Positions 43,761 through 52,577 are shown, numbered from the stretch's first letter. The stretch: DNA of 64,000 nucleotides from Streptomyces sp. CB01635 (GCF_002803065.1 NZ_NNBL01000001.1:346734-410733); one strand, 5' to 3'. Notes: a model not told the origin generated them from the sequence alone. Program-made: numbers and translations.

Positions 43761-44684
43761 TCAGCTCCTCACCAGGAGGCCGCGGCTGCGCAGGACGCGC
43801 CGCTCCAGGGGGCTGAAGATCAGCAGGTCGATGACGATGCCGACGATCAGGATCAGGAAGATGGCGAGGAAGACCATGGACATGGAGCTGGCGTTGCGGC
43901 CGTTCTCCAGGAGCTGGCCGAGGCCGATGCCCAGGTCGGGCGACGAGGCGATGATCTCCGCGGCCATCAGCGAGCGCCACGAGAACGCCCAGCCCTGCTT
44001 CAGGCCCGCGAGATAGCCGGGCAGCGCGGCCGGGAGCACGATGTGCCAGGTGTGCCGCAGGCCCGTCGCGCCGAGCGTGCGGCCGGCCCGCAGGAACAGC
44101 GGCGGCACCTGGTCGACGCCCGACACCAGGCCGTTGGCGATCGAGGGGACCGCGCCGAGCAGGATCACGGCGTACATCATCTTGTTGTCGAGGCCCAGCC
44201 AGATCACGGCCGGCGGGACCCAGGCGACCGAGGGTAGCGACTGGAGACCGGACAGGATCGGGCCGATCGCGGACCGGATGAACCGGACCCGGGCGACGAC
44301 CAGGCCGAGCGGGGTGCCGATCACCAGCGCCAGCAGGAAGCCGAGCAGGCCGCGCGACACACTCGTCCAGATGTAGTCGAGAAGCGTCCCCTGCAGCCAC
44401 GCGTCGGACACCTCGTCCCACACCGCGGACGGCGAGGGCAGCTTGCTCGGGTCGTCGACGATCTTGAACGAGACCAGTCCCTGCCACACCACCAGGACCA
44501 GGAGCACCGCCGTCAGCGGCGGCAGCACCTTCTGGACCAGCGTCTGGCGCAGCGGGGTACGGGCGGTGTGCACGGTGTCCAGGGCGTCGAGCCCCGCTTC
44601 GAGACCGGCCAGGTCCTGCCCGGGGAGCGTGTCCTTGACGGCGCCCGTGTCCTTGCCCGCGGTCGTCGTCTCAGTGCTGGCCAT
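43761..44684 (-). CDS. ssuC: ABC transporter permease, sulfonate/nitrate/taurine type
   Basis: The 307-residue permease (from the ATG 44684) has a soluble N-terminus of about 55 residues, then about six transmembrane helices. The docking loop falls in A-G-R-T-L-G-A-T-G-L. It matches the SsuC/TauC group. The start follows GGGAGA and lies within the 3' end of the ATPase gene (14-bp overlap). A GTG at 44702 is possible but uses up the ribosome site. It works with the ATPase and lipoprotein encoded just upstream to import organosulfur compounds for the sulfur operon. Confidence 0.86.
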   Translation of the reverse strand: MASTETTTAGKDTGAVKDTLPGQDLAGLEAGLDALDTVHTARTPLRQTLVQKVLPPLTAVLLVLVVWQGLVSFKIVDDPSKLPSPSAVWDEVSDAWLQGTLLDYIWTSVSRGLLGFLLALVIGTPLGLVVARVRFIRSAIGPILSGLQSLPSVAWVPPAVIWLGLDNKMMYAVILLGAVPSIANGLVSGVDQVPPLFLRAGRTLGATGLRHTWHIVLPAALPGYLAGLKQGWAFSWRSLMAAEIIASSPDLGIGLGQLLENGRNASSMSMVFLAIFLILIVGIVIDLLIFSPLERRVLRSRGLLVRS

Positions 44685-45462
44685 GGCGGCGGATCTCCCC
44701 ACGCAGTTGTTCGGTGATCTCGACGGACAGTTCCGCCACGGCGGTGTCCTCGATGCGGCGCGGCTGCGGAATGCCGACCCGCCACTCGTGCGCCACCCGG
44801 CCCGGCCGCGACGAGAGCAGCACGACCCGCTCCGCGAGGCGTACCGCCTCGCGGACGTTGTGGGTGACGAACAGGACGGAGACGTTCGTCTCGCGCCAGA
44901 TGCGGGTCAGCTCGTCGTGCAGCACGTCGCGCGTGATGGCGTCGAGCGCGGCGAACGGCTCGTCCATCAGCAGCAGTTGGCTGTCCTGCGCGAGCGCGCG
45001 GGCCAACGCCACGCGCTGGCGCATACCGCCCGACAGCTCGTGCACCCGCTTGCCGTACGCGCCGTTCAGGCGGACGAGCTCCAGGAGCTCCTCCGCCCGC
45101 GTGCGGCGGTCCGTCTTCGGAACGCCGCGCAGCTTCAGGGCCAGTTCGATGTTCTTGCCCGCGGTCAGCCACGGGAAGAGGGCGTGCTCCTGGAACATCA
45201 GGGCCGGCCGCCCCTGCGTGCTGATCTCGCCGGACGAGGGCCGGTCGAGGCCCGCGACCAGATTGAGCAGCGTCGACTTCCCGCAGCCCGAGGCTCCCAG
45301 GAGGGTGACGAACTCGCCCGGAGCGACATCGAGCGTGATGTCGTCCAGGACGAGCTGCTGCCCGGCGGGCGTGGCGAAGGACTTCGAGACGTGCTCGATC
45401 CGCGCGGCGTGGCCGGTGGTCCGCGTGCCGCCGTCCGCGGCCTTGGCGAGGGTCGTTGCCAT
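44671..45462 (-). CDS. ssuB: ABC transporter ATP-binding protein, sulfonate/nitrate/taurine type
   Basis: The 263-residue ATPase has Walker A G-A-S-G-C-G-K-S-T (56-64), a Q-loop in F-Q-E-H-A, signature L-S-G-G-M-R-Q-R (143-150), Walker B L-L-L-M-D-E-P (163-169) and the switch His in V-T-H-N. It energises uptake through the neighbouring permease. The ATG at 45462 has AGGAGG upstream; a GTG 24 bases earlier is not needed. Confidence 0.9.
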   Translation of the reverse strand: MATTLAKAADGGTRTTGHAARIEHVSKSFATPAGQQLVLDDITLDVAPGEFVTLLGASGCGKSTLLNLVAGLDRPSSGEISTQGRPALMFQEHALFPWLTAGKNIELALKLRGVPKTDRRTRAEELLELVRLNGAYGKRVHELSGGMRQRVALARALAQDSQLLLMDEPFAALDAITRDVLHDELTRIWRETNVSVLFVTHNVREAVRLAERVVLLSSRPGRVAHEWRVGIPQPRRIEDTAVAELSVEITEQLRGEIRRHGQH

Positions 45463-45511
45463 GGTCGTCACCTCCTGGGAACTCAAGCGATTACGGGCTT
45501 TGCTGACGCGG

Positions 45512-46627
45512 TTACTTGACGCCGAGGCCGGCGTCGGCGACCGCGCCCTTGCCCTCGGCCTTGAGGACCTTGTTCAGCGGCGCGAGGTCGTAGATGCCCT
45601 TGAGGTCGGGCTTCTCCAGCAGGCCCGCCTTCACCGCGTGCGCCGCCTCGGTGCCGAGGGTCGAGGCCAGCGGGTCGTCGGTGAACTGGATCGACTTCCA
45701 GGCCGGGTCGAGCACGTTCGCGGGCAGCGCCTTGCCGGAGTCGGCCGCCAGCTGCTTGTTGGCCGCGGCCTTCGCCTCGTCCGGATTGGCGTTGATCCAG
45801 GCGTTCGTCTTCACCGAGCCGCGCAGCACGGCCTCGACGACGTCCGGGTGCTCCTTGAGGAACTTCTGCGACACGATGATGTTCGTGATCACGAACTTCT
45901 TGTCGGGCCACAGGTCGGACTCGTCGAGGAGGACCTTGCCGCCCTCGGCCACGAGCTTGGACGCGGTCGGCTCCGGTACCCAGGCGCCGTCGACGGAGCC
46001 GGACTTGTAGGCGTCCGGGGTGATCTTGTTGTCCGTACGGATCACGGAGACGTCGCCCTTGCCGCTGTTGGCGTCGACCTTCCAGCCCTTCTCGGCGATC
46101 CAGTTGAGGAACGCGACGTCCTGCGTGTTGCCGAGCTGCGGGGTGGCGATCTTCTTGCCCTTGACGTCGTCCAGGGACTTGATCTTCTTCGGGTTCACCA
46201 CGAGCTTCACACCGCCGGACGCCGAACCGCCGATGATGCGCAGGCTCTTGCCCTGGGACTTCGTGAAGCCGTTGATCGACGGCGAGGGGCCGATCCAGCC
46301 GATGTCGATGGAGCCGCCGTTGAGCGCCTCGATCTCGGACGGGCCCGCGTTGAAGGTCTGGTACTTGGCCTGTGTGCCCTGGAGCTCCTTCTGGAAGAAG
46401 CCCTTCTGGTTGCCCACGAGGGCGGTGCCGTGCGTCAGGTTGCCGAAGTAACCGATCTTCACGGTGTCGGCGGAGAGCTTCTTGCCCTTGGCGGCGACGT
46501 TCGTCTTGCCGGACGTGTCGTCCTTGGCGTCGGAGCCGTAGCCGCAGGCCGTCGCGGCGAGCGCGAGGAGCGGCAGGGCGGCGACAGCGGCGAGGCCGCG
46601 GCGCCAGGAGGAGGAGTTGGCAGGCAC
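45512..46627 (-). CDS. ssuA: ABC transporter substrate-binding lipoprotein, sulfonate/nitrate/taurine type
   Basis: The 371-residue precursor begins at a GTG with AGAGGACC about 9 bp upstream. An Arg-rich start, a hydrophobic core and lipobox L-A-A-T-A-C (Cys28) mark it as a lipoprotein. The fold matches SsuA/TauA (V-K-I-G-Y-F-G-N-L, then G-P-S-E-I-E-A-L and D-I-G-W-I-G). The ligand is probably an aliphatic sulfonate or sulfate ester, judged from the sulfur operon around it. A 230-bp gap separates it from cysN, so it may also have its own promoter or leader control. Confidence 0.88.
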   Translation of the reverse strand: MPANSSSWRRGLAAVAALPLLALAATACGYGSDAKDDTSGKTNVAAKGKKLSADTVKIGYFGNLTHGTALVGNQKGFFQKELQGTQAKYQTFNAGPSEIEALNGGSIDIGWIGPSPSINGFTKSQGKSLRIIGGSASGGVKLVVNPKKIKSLDDVKGKKIATPQLGNTQDVAFLNWIAEKGWKVDANSGKGDVSVIRTDNKITPDAYKSGSVDGAWVPEPTASKLVAEGGKVLLDESDLWPDKKFVITNIIVSQKFLKEHPDVVEAVLRGSVKTNAWINANPDEAKAAANKQLAADSGKALPANVLDPAWKSIQFTDDPLASTLGTEAAHAVKAGLLEKPDLKGIYDLAPLNKVLKAEGKGAVADAGLGVK

Positions 46628-46664
46628 GGGAGGTGGTCCTCTCGTTGGCCCGGCGGTCACGCTC

Positions 46665-46763
46665 TCAGGGCGTGGCCGGGAGGTCGGCAGGGTTTCGTCT
46701 TCGTACGAACAGGTCGCGGGGGGTGTGGGCGCGCAGGCAGTGCGCGTACGTCATCGCGCACAT
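46665..46763 (-). CDS. Possible 32-residue Cys-containing small ORF between cysN and ssuA
   Basis: In the 230-bp gap ahead of ssuA a frame runs from an ATG (46763) to TGA (46665-46667), ending 37 bp before the ssuA start. It opens M-C-A-M-T-Y-A-H-C, so it has two Cys within nine codons, and later has R-R-R. Position and Cys content recall cysteine-responsive leader peptides, but no ribosome site or clear homology supports it. Confidence 0.25.
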   Translation of the reverse strand: MCAMTYAHCLRAHTPRDLFVRRRNPADLPATP

Positions 46764-46857
46764 CGCCCGACCCCGCCCTGGCCCGCGCCGAGGGCGCCGC
46801 TGCCGACGCGGCCGCCCTCTTTCGCGAACGTCGCATACATGTCGATGGCCGTCATGA

Positions 46858-48216
46858 CTAGAAGTCCCAGCCGTCGTCGTCCGAGGCCGGCGCGGTCTCT
46901 TCCGCGTGGGCCGCATGCGCCTTGCCGCCGAACGCCTCGCCCGCCATGCCGGCGGCGAGCGTCGTCCCGTCGGACGGGTCGATGAGGAGGAACGAACCGG
47001 TGCGGCGCGAGTCGGCGTAGTCGTCGAGCGCGACCGGCTCGGCGGTGCGGACCTTGACGCGGCCGATGTCGTTGGCGACGAGCTGTCCCGGCTCGGGGTG
47101 CTGGGACAGATCGTCCAGGGTGAGCCGCGAGGGGATCTCCTTGACGATCGCCTTGACCGTGCGCGTCGTGTGCTTGAGCAGCACGCGCTGACCGACGGCG
47201 AGAGGCTGGTCGGCCACGTGGCAGACGGTCGCCTCGACGTCCTGCGAGGTGGCGGGCGCGTCGCCGCTCGGCACGATCAGGTCGCCGCGAGAGATGTCGA
47301 TGTCGTCCTCCAGGAGGAGGGTCACCGACTGCGGCGTCCACGCCACGTCGACCGACTTGCCCAGCAGGTCGATCCCGGAGACCTTCGACGTGCGGCCCGA
47401 CGGCAGTACGGTGACGGACTCGCCGACGCGGAACGTGCCGGCCGCGATCTGGCCCGCGTAGCCGCGGTAGTCGGGGTGCTCGGCGGTCTGCGGGCGGATG
47501 ACGACCTGGACGGGCAGCCGCGCGTGGCAGCTCGTCAGGTCGTGGCTGACGGGGACCGTCTCCAGGTGCTCGAGCACGGTCGGGCCGCCGTACCAGTCCA
47601 TGTTCGCGGACGGCTCCACGACGTTGTCACCGGCGAGCGCGGAGATCGGGATCGCGGTGATCTCGGGAACGCCCAGGTCGGACGCGTACGCCGTGAACTC
47701 CTCGGCGATCTTCGCGAAGACGGGCTCCGCGTAGTCGACCAGGTCCATCTTGTTCACCGCGAGCACGACGTGCGGGACGCGCAGCAGCGCGGCGACGGCG
47801 GCATGCCGGCGGGTCTGCTCGATGACGCCGTTGCGGGCGTCGACGAGGACGACGGCGAGGTCGGCGGTGGACGCGCCGGTCACCATGTTCCGCGTGTACT
47901 GCACATGGCCCGGGGTGTCGGCCAGGATGAACCGGCGCCGGGCCGTGGCGAAGTAGCGGTAGGCGACGTCGATGGTGATGCCCTGCTCGCGCTCGGCGCG
48001 CAGGCCGTCGGTGAGCAGCGCCAGGTCGGGCGTCTCCTGACCGCGGTTGCGGGACGCGTGCTCGACGGCCTCCAGCTGGTCCGTGAGGACCGACTTGGAG
48101 TCGTGGAGCAGGCGGCCCACGAGCGTGGACTTGCCGTCGTCGACGGAACCGGCGGTGGCGAACCGCAGCAGGGTGGTGGCCGACAGGTCGGCCAACTGCT
48201 CTGTGGTGGTGGTCAT
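46858..48216 (-). CDS. cysN: Sulfate adenylyltransferase subunit 1 (CysN)
   Basis: The 452-residue GTPase subunit drives formation of adenylyl sulfate (APS) from ATP and sulfate together with CysD. It has the P-loop G-S-V-D-D-G-K-S at 23-30, D-T-P-G-H in switch II and N-K-M-D for guanine, followed by two EF-Tu-like beta barrels. There is no fused APS kinase domain, consistent with the separate cysC two genes upstream. It starts immediately after the cysD stop with no intergenic base. Confidence 0.95.
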   Translation of the reverse strand: MTTTTEQLADLSATTLLRFATAGSVDDGKSTLVGRLLHDSKSVLTDQLEAVEHASRNRGQETPDLALLTDGLRAEREQGITIDVAYRYFATARRRFILADTPGHVQYTRNMVTGASTADLAVVLVDARNGVIEQTRRHAAVAALLRVPHVVLAVNKMDLVDYAEPVFAKIAEEFTAYASDLGVPEITAIPISALAGDNVVEPSANMDWYGGPTVLEHLETVPVSHDLTSCHARLPVQVVIRPQTAEHPDYRGYAGQIAAGTFRVGESVTVLPSGRTSKVSGIDLLGKSVDVAWTPQSVTLLLEDDIDISRGDLIVPSGDAPATSQDVEATVCHVADQPLAVGQRVLLKHTTRTVKAIVKEIPSRLTLDDLSQHPEPGQLVANDIGRVKVRTAEPVALDDYADSRRTGSFLLIDPSDGTTLAAGMAGEAFGGKAHAAHAEETAPASDDDGWDF

Positions 48217-49155
48217 TTAGAAATACCCCTCGCGCTTGCGGTCTTCCATCGCGGCCTCGGACATCTTGTCGTCGGCACGGGTCGCGCCCCGCTCGGTGAG
48301 CCGGGAGGCGGCGATCTCGGCGATCACGGCGTCCAGCGTCGTCGCATCGGAGTCGACGGCGCCGGTGCACGACATGTCGCCGACCGTGCGGTAGCGGATG
48401 AGGCGCTTCTCGACGCTCTCGCCGTCCTTGGGGCCGCCCCACTCACCGGCGGTCAGCCACATGCCGGAGCGCTTGAAGACGTCCCGCTCGTGGGCGAAGT
48501 AGATCTCCGGCAGTTCGATGCCCTCGCGGGCGATGTACTGCCACACGTCGAGCTCGGTCCAGTTGGACAGCGGGAAGACGCGCACGTGCTCGCCGGGGGC
48601 GTGGCGGCCGTTGTAGAGCTGCCACAACTCGGGGCGCTGGCGGCGAGGGTCCCACTGGGAGAACTCGTCGCGCAGGGAGAACACGCGCTCCTTGGCGCGC
48701 GCCTTCTCCTCGTCGCGGCGCCCGCCGCCGAAGACGGCGTCGAAGCGCTCCGCCTGGATCTTCTCCGTCAGCGGCACCGTCTGCAGCGGGTTGCGCGTCC
48801 CGTCCGGGCGCTCCTTGAGGGCGCCGCGGTCGATGTACTCCTGCACGGACGCGACGTGCAGCCGCAGGCCGTGCTCGGCGACGACGCGGTCGCGGTACTC
48901 AAGGACCTCGGGGAAGTTGTGCCCGGTGTCGACGTGCAGCAGCGTGAACGGCACCGGCGCCGGCGCGAACGCCTTCAGCGCCAGGTGCAGCATCACGATG
49001 GAGTCCTTGCCGCCGGAGAAGAGGATCACCGGCCGCTCGAACTCGCCCGCGACCTCACGGAAGATGTGCACGGCCTCGGACTCGAGGGCGTCCAGGTGCG
49101 AGAGCGCGTACGGGCTGTCGGTCTCTTCGCCTGTGGTGGGTGCGACGGTCGTCAT
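48217..49155 (-). CDS. cysD: Sulfate adenylyltransferase subunit 2 (CysD)
   Basis: This 312-residue PP-loop ATP pyrophosphatase has S-G-G-K-D-S at 47-52 and the family's F-G-G-G-R-R-D-E-E-K-A-R-A-K-E-R segment, plus S-N-W-T-E-L-D-V-W. It adenylates sulfate with energy from CysN. The ATG at 49155 overlaps the cysC stop. A longer open frame to 49341 runs inside cysC and is not used. Confidence 0.95.
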   Translation of the reverse strand: MTTVAPTTGEETDSPYALSHLDALESEAVHIFREVAGEFERPVILFSGGKDSIVMLHLALKAFAPAPVPFTLLHVDTGHNFPEVLEYRDRVVAEHGLRLHVASVQEYIDRGALKERPDGTRNPLQTVPLTEKIQAERFDAVFGGGRRDEEKARAKERVFSLRDEFSQWDPRRQRPELWQLYNGRHAPGEHVRVFPLSNWTELDVWQYIAREGIELPEIYFAHERDVFKRSGMWLTAGEWGGPKDGESVEKRLIRYRTVGDMSCTGAVDSDATTLDAVIAEIAASRLTERGATRADDKMSEAAMEDRKREGYF

Positions 49156-49718
49156 GAGAGACCCCTCTCGGTGAGCAGCGCGTAGAGCGCCGCCGCGGAC
49201 TCCTGCACGGTCTGGGTGTGCGACTCGATGCGCAGGTCGGGCGATTCGGGTGCCTCGTACGGGTCGTCGACCCCGGTGAGCCCGGAGATCTCGCCCGCCG
49301 CCTGCTTCGCGTACAGGCCCTTCACGTCGCGCACGGAGCACACCTCGACGGGCGTGGCCACGTGCACCTCGAGGTAGCCGGTGCCGCCGGCCTGGTGGCG
49401 CTTGCGTACCGCCTCTCGGCTGTCCGCGAAGGGTGCGATCACCGGGACGAGCGTCAGCACGCCGTTGCGGGCGAGGAGTTCGGCGAGGAAGCCGATGCGC
49501 TGCACGTTGGTGTCGCGGTCCGCGCGGCTGAAGCCGAGGCCCGCCGAGAGGAACTCGCGGATCTCGTCGCCGTCGAGCACCTCGACGCGGCGGCCGTCGG
49601 TGCGCAGCTGCTCGGCGAGCTCGTTGGCGATGGTGGTCTTGCCCGCGCTCGGCAGACCCGTGAGCCAGACGGTGGCTCCGGTCACTTGCTTCTCCAAAGT
49701 CTCTGTGGTCCCGGGCAT
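49152..49718 (-). CDS. cysC: Adenylyl-sulfate kinase (CysC)
   Basis: The 188-residue kinase makes PAPS from APS. The P-loop is G-L-P-S-A-G-K-T (21-28). The APS-binding D-G-D-E-I-R and G-F-S-R-A-D-R-D-T-N segments and the lid around A-P-F-A-D-S-R are intact. Its ATG overlaps the cysH stop (ATGA) and its stop overlaps cysD. A GTG 11 codons in is an alternative start. The reductase next door looks APS-specific, so CysC may mainly feed sulfotransferases rather than assimilation. Confidence 0.94.
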   Translation of the reverse strand: MPGTTETLEKQVTGATVWLTGLPSAGKTTIANELAEQLRTDGRRVEVLDGDEIREFLSAGLGFSRADRDTNVQRIGFLAELLARNGVLTLVPVIAPFADSREAVRKRHQAGGTGYLEVHVATPVEVCSVRDVKGLYAKQAAGEISGLTGVDDPYEAPESPDLRIESHTQTVQESAAALYALLTERGLS

Positions 49719-50440
49719 CAGCCGTGGATCCCGCACTCGGTCTTGTTGCTTCCGGCCCAGCGGCCGGCCCGCGCGTCCTCGCCCTCGAGGAGGCGCCGCG
49801 TGCAGGGGGCGCAGCCCACGGAGCCGTAGCCGTCCATGAGGAGGGGGTTGGTCAGCACACCGTGCTCGGCGACGTACGCCTCGACGTCGTCCTGCGTCCA
49901 GCGGGCGATCGGCGAGACCTTCACCTTGCGGCGCTTCTCGTCCCAGCCGACGACCGGGGTGTTCGCCCGCGTCGGGGACTCGTCGCGGCGCAGTCCCGTG
50001 GCCCATGCCGTGTACGAACTCAGACCGTCCTCGAGGGGCTTGACCTTCCGCATGGCGCAGCACAGGTCGGGGTCGCGGTCGTGCAGCTTCGGCCCGAACT
50101 CGGCGTCCTGCTCGGCGACGGTCTGCCGGGGCGTGAGCGTGATGACGTTCACGTCCATCACGGCCTCGACGGCGTCCCGGGTGCCGATGGTCTCCTCGAA
50201 GTGGTAGCCGGTGTCGAGGAAGACGACGTCCACGCCGGGCCGGGCGCGCGAGGCGAGGTGGGCGACGACCGCGTCCTCCATGGAGGAGGTCACGCAGAAG
50301 CGCTTGCCGAACGTGTCGACCGCCCAGGTAAGGATCTCCAGGGCGGACGCGTCCTCCAGGTCGCGCCCGGCCCGCTCCGCGAGCTCCCGCAGGTCGGGCT
50401 CGGTCCGGTCAGGTACCTGGGTGGCCTGAGTGGTCGTCAT
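49718..50440 (-). CDS. cysH: Phosphoadenylyl/adenylyl-sulfate reductase (CysH), iron-sulfur type
   Basis: The 240-residue reductase has both cysteine pairs of the 4Fe-4S class: C127-C128 and C210-x-x-C213, plus the C-terminal catalytic Cys in E-C236-G-I-H. The cluster pairs point to preference for APS over PAPS. It releases sulfite, which the sulfite reductase upstream turns into sulfide. The ATG at 50440, with GGGAAG upstream, overlaps the stop of the 59-residue gene as ATGA. The longer frame to 50536 runs through that small gene. Confidence 0.94.
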   Translation of the reverse strand: MTTTQATQVPDRTEPDLRELAERAGRDLEDASALEILTWAVDTFGKRFCVTSSMEDAVVAHLASRARPGVDVVFLDTGYHFEETIGTRDAVEAVMDVNVITLTPRQTVAEQDAEFGPKLHDRDPDLCCAMRKVKPLEDGLSSYTAWATGLRRDESPTRANTPVVGWDEKRRKVKVSPIARWTQDDVEAYVAEHGVLTNPLLMDGYGSVGCAPCTRRLLEGEDARAGRWAGSNKTECGIHG

Positions 50441-50616
50441 ATGTCTTCCCCTCCACCGTCGTTGCGCTGAACTCCCCGGGTCAGCAGACCGAGGAACTTC
50501 AACTGGAAGGCCCGATTGCACGCCGCGCATTCCCACGCGCCGTGACCGGTCTCGTTCGGACGCAGGTCCTCGTCACCGCAGTAGGGGCAGTAGAAGGGTG
50601 CGGCGCGCTCGCTCAC
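50437..50616 (-). CDS. 59-residue zinc-ribbon protein of the sulfur operon
   Basis: A GTG at 50616 with GGGAGG 9 bp upstream opens a 60-codon frame ending in TGA that overlaps the cysH ATG by 4 bp. The product has two knuckles, F-Y-C10-P-Y-C13-G and W-E-C30-A-A-C33, a classic zinc ribbon, then a basic tail. It is too short for many gene finders. The tight coupling and ribosome site make it real. I recall an uncharacterised small gene at this position in Streptomyces sulfur operons. It may help assemble or regulate the reductases. Confidence 0.85.
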   Translation of the reverse strand: MSERAAPFYCPYCGDEDLRPNETGHGAWECAACNRAFQLKFLGLLTRGVQRNDGGGEDI

Positions 50617-50655
50617 GAGAGGGCCTCCCTCTTATCGGAGGCTCGGTTCGCCTCC

Positions 50656-50742
50656 GGGGCGCCTGTTGCCGGTGTCGAGATACCGACCGTGCTCAACCCT
50701 TCGGGCCTCCGCGCGCTCGGCATCTCGACACCGGCGCGCCCC
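50656..50742. repeat. Large imperfect hairpin between sulfite reductase and the zinc-ribbon gene
   Basis: GCCGGTGTCGAGAT (50668-50681) is the perfect inverse of ATCTCGACACCGGC (50722-50735). Outside it, GGGGCGC (50656-50662) pairs with GCGCCCC (50736-50742), leaving a 5-nt bulge on one side. The 40-nt loop is GC-rich. It occupies most of the 145-bp gap in the operon. It could be a processing or attenuation hairpin, or a palindromic mobile repeat. Confidence 0.6.
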
Positions 50743-50761
50743 TTCGGCTCACTCGCCGAGC

Positions 50762-52459
50762 TCACGACAAGGCCTCCTCGGAAGCGCGGGAAGTCCACGT
50801 GGCGAAGCGCTCGCCGTCCTCGCGCTCCGCCTGGAAGCGCTTGAGGACCCGCTCGACGTAGTCGGGCAGCTCGGCCGCGGTGACCTTCAGGCCGCGGACC
50901 TTGCGGCCGAACCCGGCCTCGAGGCCCAGCGCGCCACCCAGGTGCACCTGGTAGCCCTCGACCTGGTTGCCGTCCGCGTCCAGCATCAGCTGGCCCTTGA
51001 GGCCGATGTCCGCGACCTGGATACGGGCGCAGGCGTTCGGGCAGCCGTTGATGTTGATGGTGAGGGGCTCGTCGAACTCCGGGACGCGGCGCTCCAGTTC
51101 GTCGATCAGCGAGGCGCCGCGCGCCTTCGTCTCGACGATGGCGAGCTTGCAGAACTCGATGCCTGTGCAGGCCATGGTGCCGCGCCGGAACGGAGACGCG
51201 TTGACCTTGAGGTCCAGCGCCTCCAGGGACGCCACCAGCGACTCGACCTGGTCCTCGGCCACGTCGAGCACGATCATCTTCTGCTCGGCGGTGGTGCGCA
51301 GCCGGCCGGAGCCGTGGGCGCCCGCGACCTCGGCGATCTTGGTGAGGGTCGTGCCGTCCACGCGGCCGACCCGGGGCGCGAAGCCGACGTAGAAGAGGCC
51401 GTCCTTCTGACGGTGCACGCCGAGGTGGTCGCGCCAGGTTCCGGCGGGCTGCTCGGGCGCGGGGCCGTCGACCAGCTTCCGCTGGAGGTACTCGTCCTCC
51501 AGGACCTGCCGGAACTTCTCGGTGCCCCAGTCGGCGAGCAGGAACTTCAGGCGGGCGCGGGTGCGCAGGCGGCGGTAGCCGTAGTCGCGGAAGATGCCGA
51601 TGACGCCGCCGTACACGTCCGGCACCTCGTCGAGCGGCACCCACGCGCCGAGGCGCTGGCCCAGCTTGGGGTTGGTGGACAGGCCTCCGCCGACCCACAG
51701 GTCGAAGCCGGGGCCGTGCTCGGGGTGGTTCACGCCGACGAACGCGATGTCGTTGATCTCGTGCGCCACGTCGAGCTGCGGGGATCCGGAGATGGCGGTC
51801 TTGAACTTGCGGGGCAGGTTCGAGAACTCGGGGTTGCCGATGAAGCGCCGCTGGATCTCGTCGATGGCGGGCGTGCCGTCGATGATCTCGTCGGCGGCGA
51901 CCCCGGCGACGGGCGAGCCGAGGATGACGCGGGGCGTGTCACCGCAGGCCTCGGTGGTGGAGAGCCCGACGGCTTCGAGGCGTCGCCAGATCTCCGGCAC
52001 GTCCTCGATGCGGATCCAGTGGTACTGGATGTTCTGCCGGTCGGTGATGTCGGCGGTGCCGCGCGCGAACTCCTGCGAGATCTCGCCGATGACGCGCAGC
52101 TGCTCGGTCGTCAGCCGGCCGCCGTCGATGCGGACGCGGAGCATGAAGTACTCGTCGTCCAGCTCCTCCGGCTCCAGGATCGCGGTCTTGCCGCCGTCGA
52201 TCCCGGGCTTGCGCTGGGTGTAGAGCCCCCACCAGCGCATACGGCCCCGGAGGTCATTGGGGTCGATGGAGTCGAAGCCGCGCTTCGAGTAGATCGTCTC
52301 AATGCGTGTCCGCACGTTGAGACCGTCGTCGTCCTTCTTGAACTGCTCGTTGCCGTTGAGCGGCGTGAAGTGTCCCACGGCCCACTGGCCCTCGCCGCGG
52401 TGACGGCTCACCTTGCGGCGCGGCGCGGCGGTCGTGGGCTTTTCAGGGGTGGCAGCCAT
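50762..52459 (-). CDS. Ferredoxin-dependent sulfite reductase (NirA/SirA type)
   Basis: The 565-residue siroheme enzyme reduces sulfite to sulfide with six electrons. The 4Fe-4S/siroheme ligands are C431, C437, C473 and C477 in C-T-G-I-E-F-C and N-G-C-P-N-A-C. Two ferrite-like halves are seen, with R-Q-N-I-Q-Y-H-W in the first. Y80 and C172 are 92 residues apart, matching the Tyr69-Cys161 covalent pair known from M. tuberculosis NirA and supporting sulfite rather than nitrite as substrate. It is the first large gene of the sulfur operon and is preceded by a leader peptide. Confidence 0.93.
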   Translation of the reverse strand: MAATPEKPTTAAPRRKVSRHRGEGQWAVGHFTPLNGNEQFKKDDDGLNVRTRIETIYSKRGFDSIDPNDLRGRMRWWGLYTQRKPGIDGGKTAILEPEELDDEYFMLRVRIDGGRLTTEQLRVIGEISQEFARGTADITDRQNIQYHWIRIEDVPEIWRRLEAVGLSTTEACGDTPRVILGSPVAGVAADEIIDGTPAIDEIQRRFIGNPEFSNLPRKFKTAISGSPQLDVAHEINDIAFVGVNHPEHGPGFDLWVGGGLSTNPKLGQRLGAWVPLDEVPDVYGGVIGIFRDYGYRRLRTRARLKFLLADWGTEKFRQVLEDEYLQRKLVDGPAPEQPAGTWRDHLGVHRQKDGLFYVGFAPRVGRVDGTTLTKIAEVAGAHGSGRLRTTAEQKMIVLDVAEDQVESLVASLEALDLKVNASPFRRGTMACTGIEFCKLAIVETKARGASLIDELERRVPEFDEPLTININGCPNACARIQVADIGLKGQLMLDADGNQVEGYQVHLGGALGLEAGFGRKVRGLKVTAAELPDYVERVLKRFQAEREDGERFATWTSRASEEALS

Positions 52460-52577
52460 GGGTGTACGTCCTTCGGGCGGGCGGAGGCTCTGACAGCTTT
52501 GACCAGCACACTTCGCGCGAGGGCGCGGCGGTGCGCAGAGTGCTGTACGGGGAGAAAGTGCGGCGGTGCTGGTGGAG

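Noticed and set aside
46751..46855. 34-codon frame just after cysN
   Set aside because: It has no ribosome site, a Gly-rich composition and no recognisable motif. It overlaps the other candidate small ORF in the gap.
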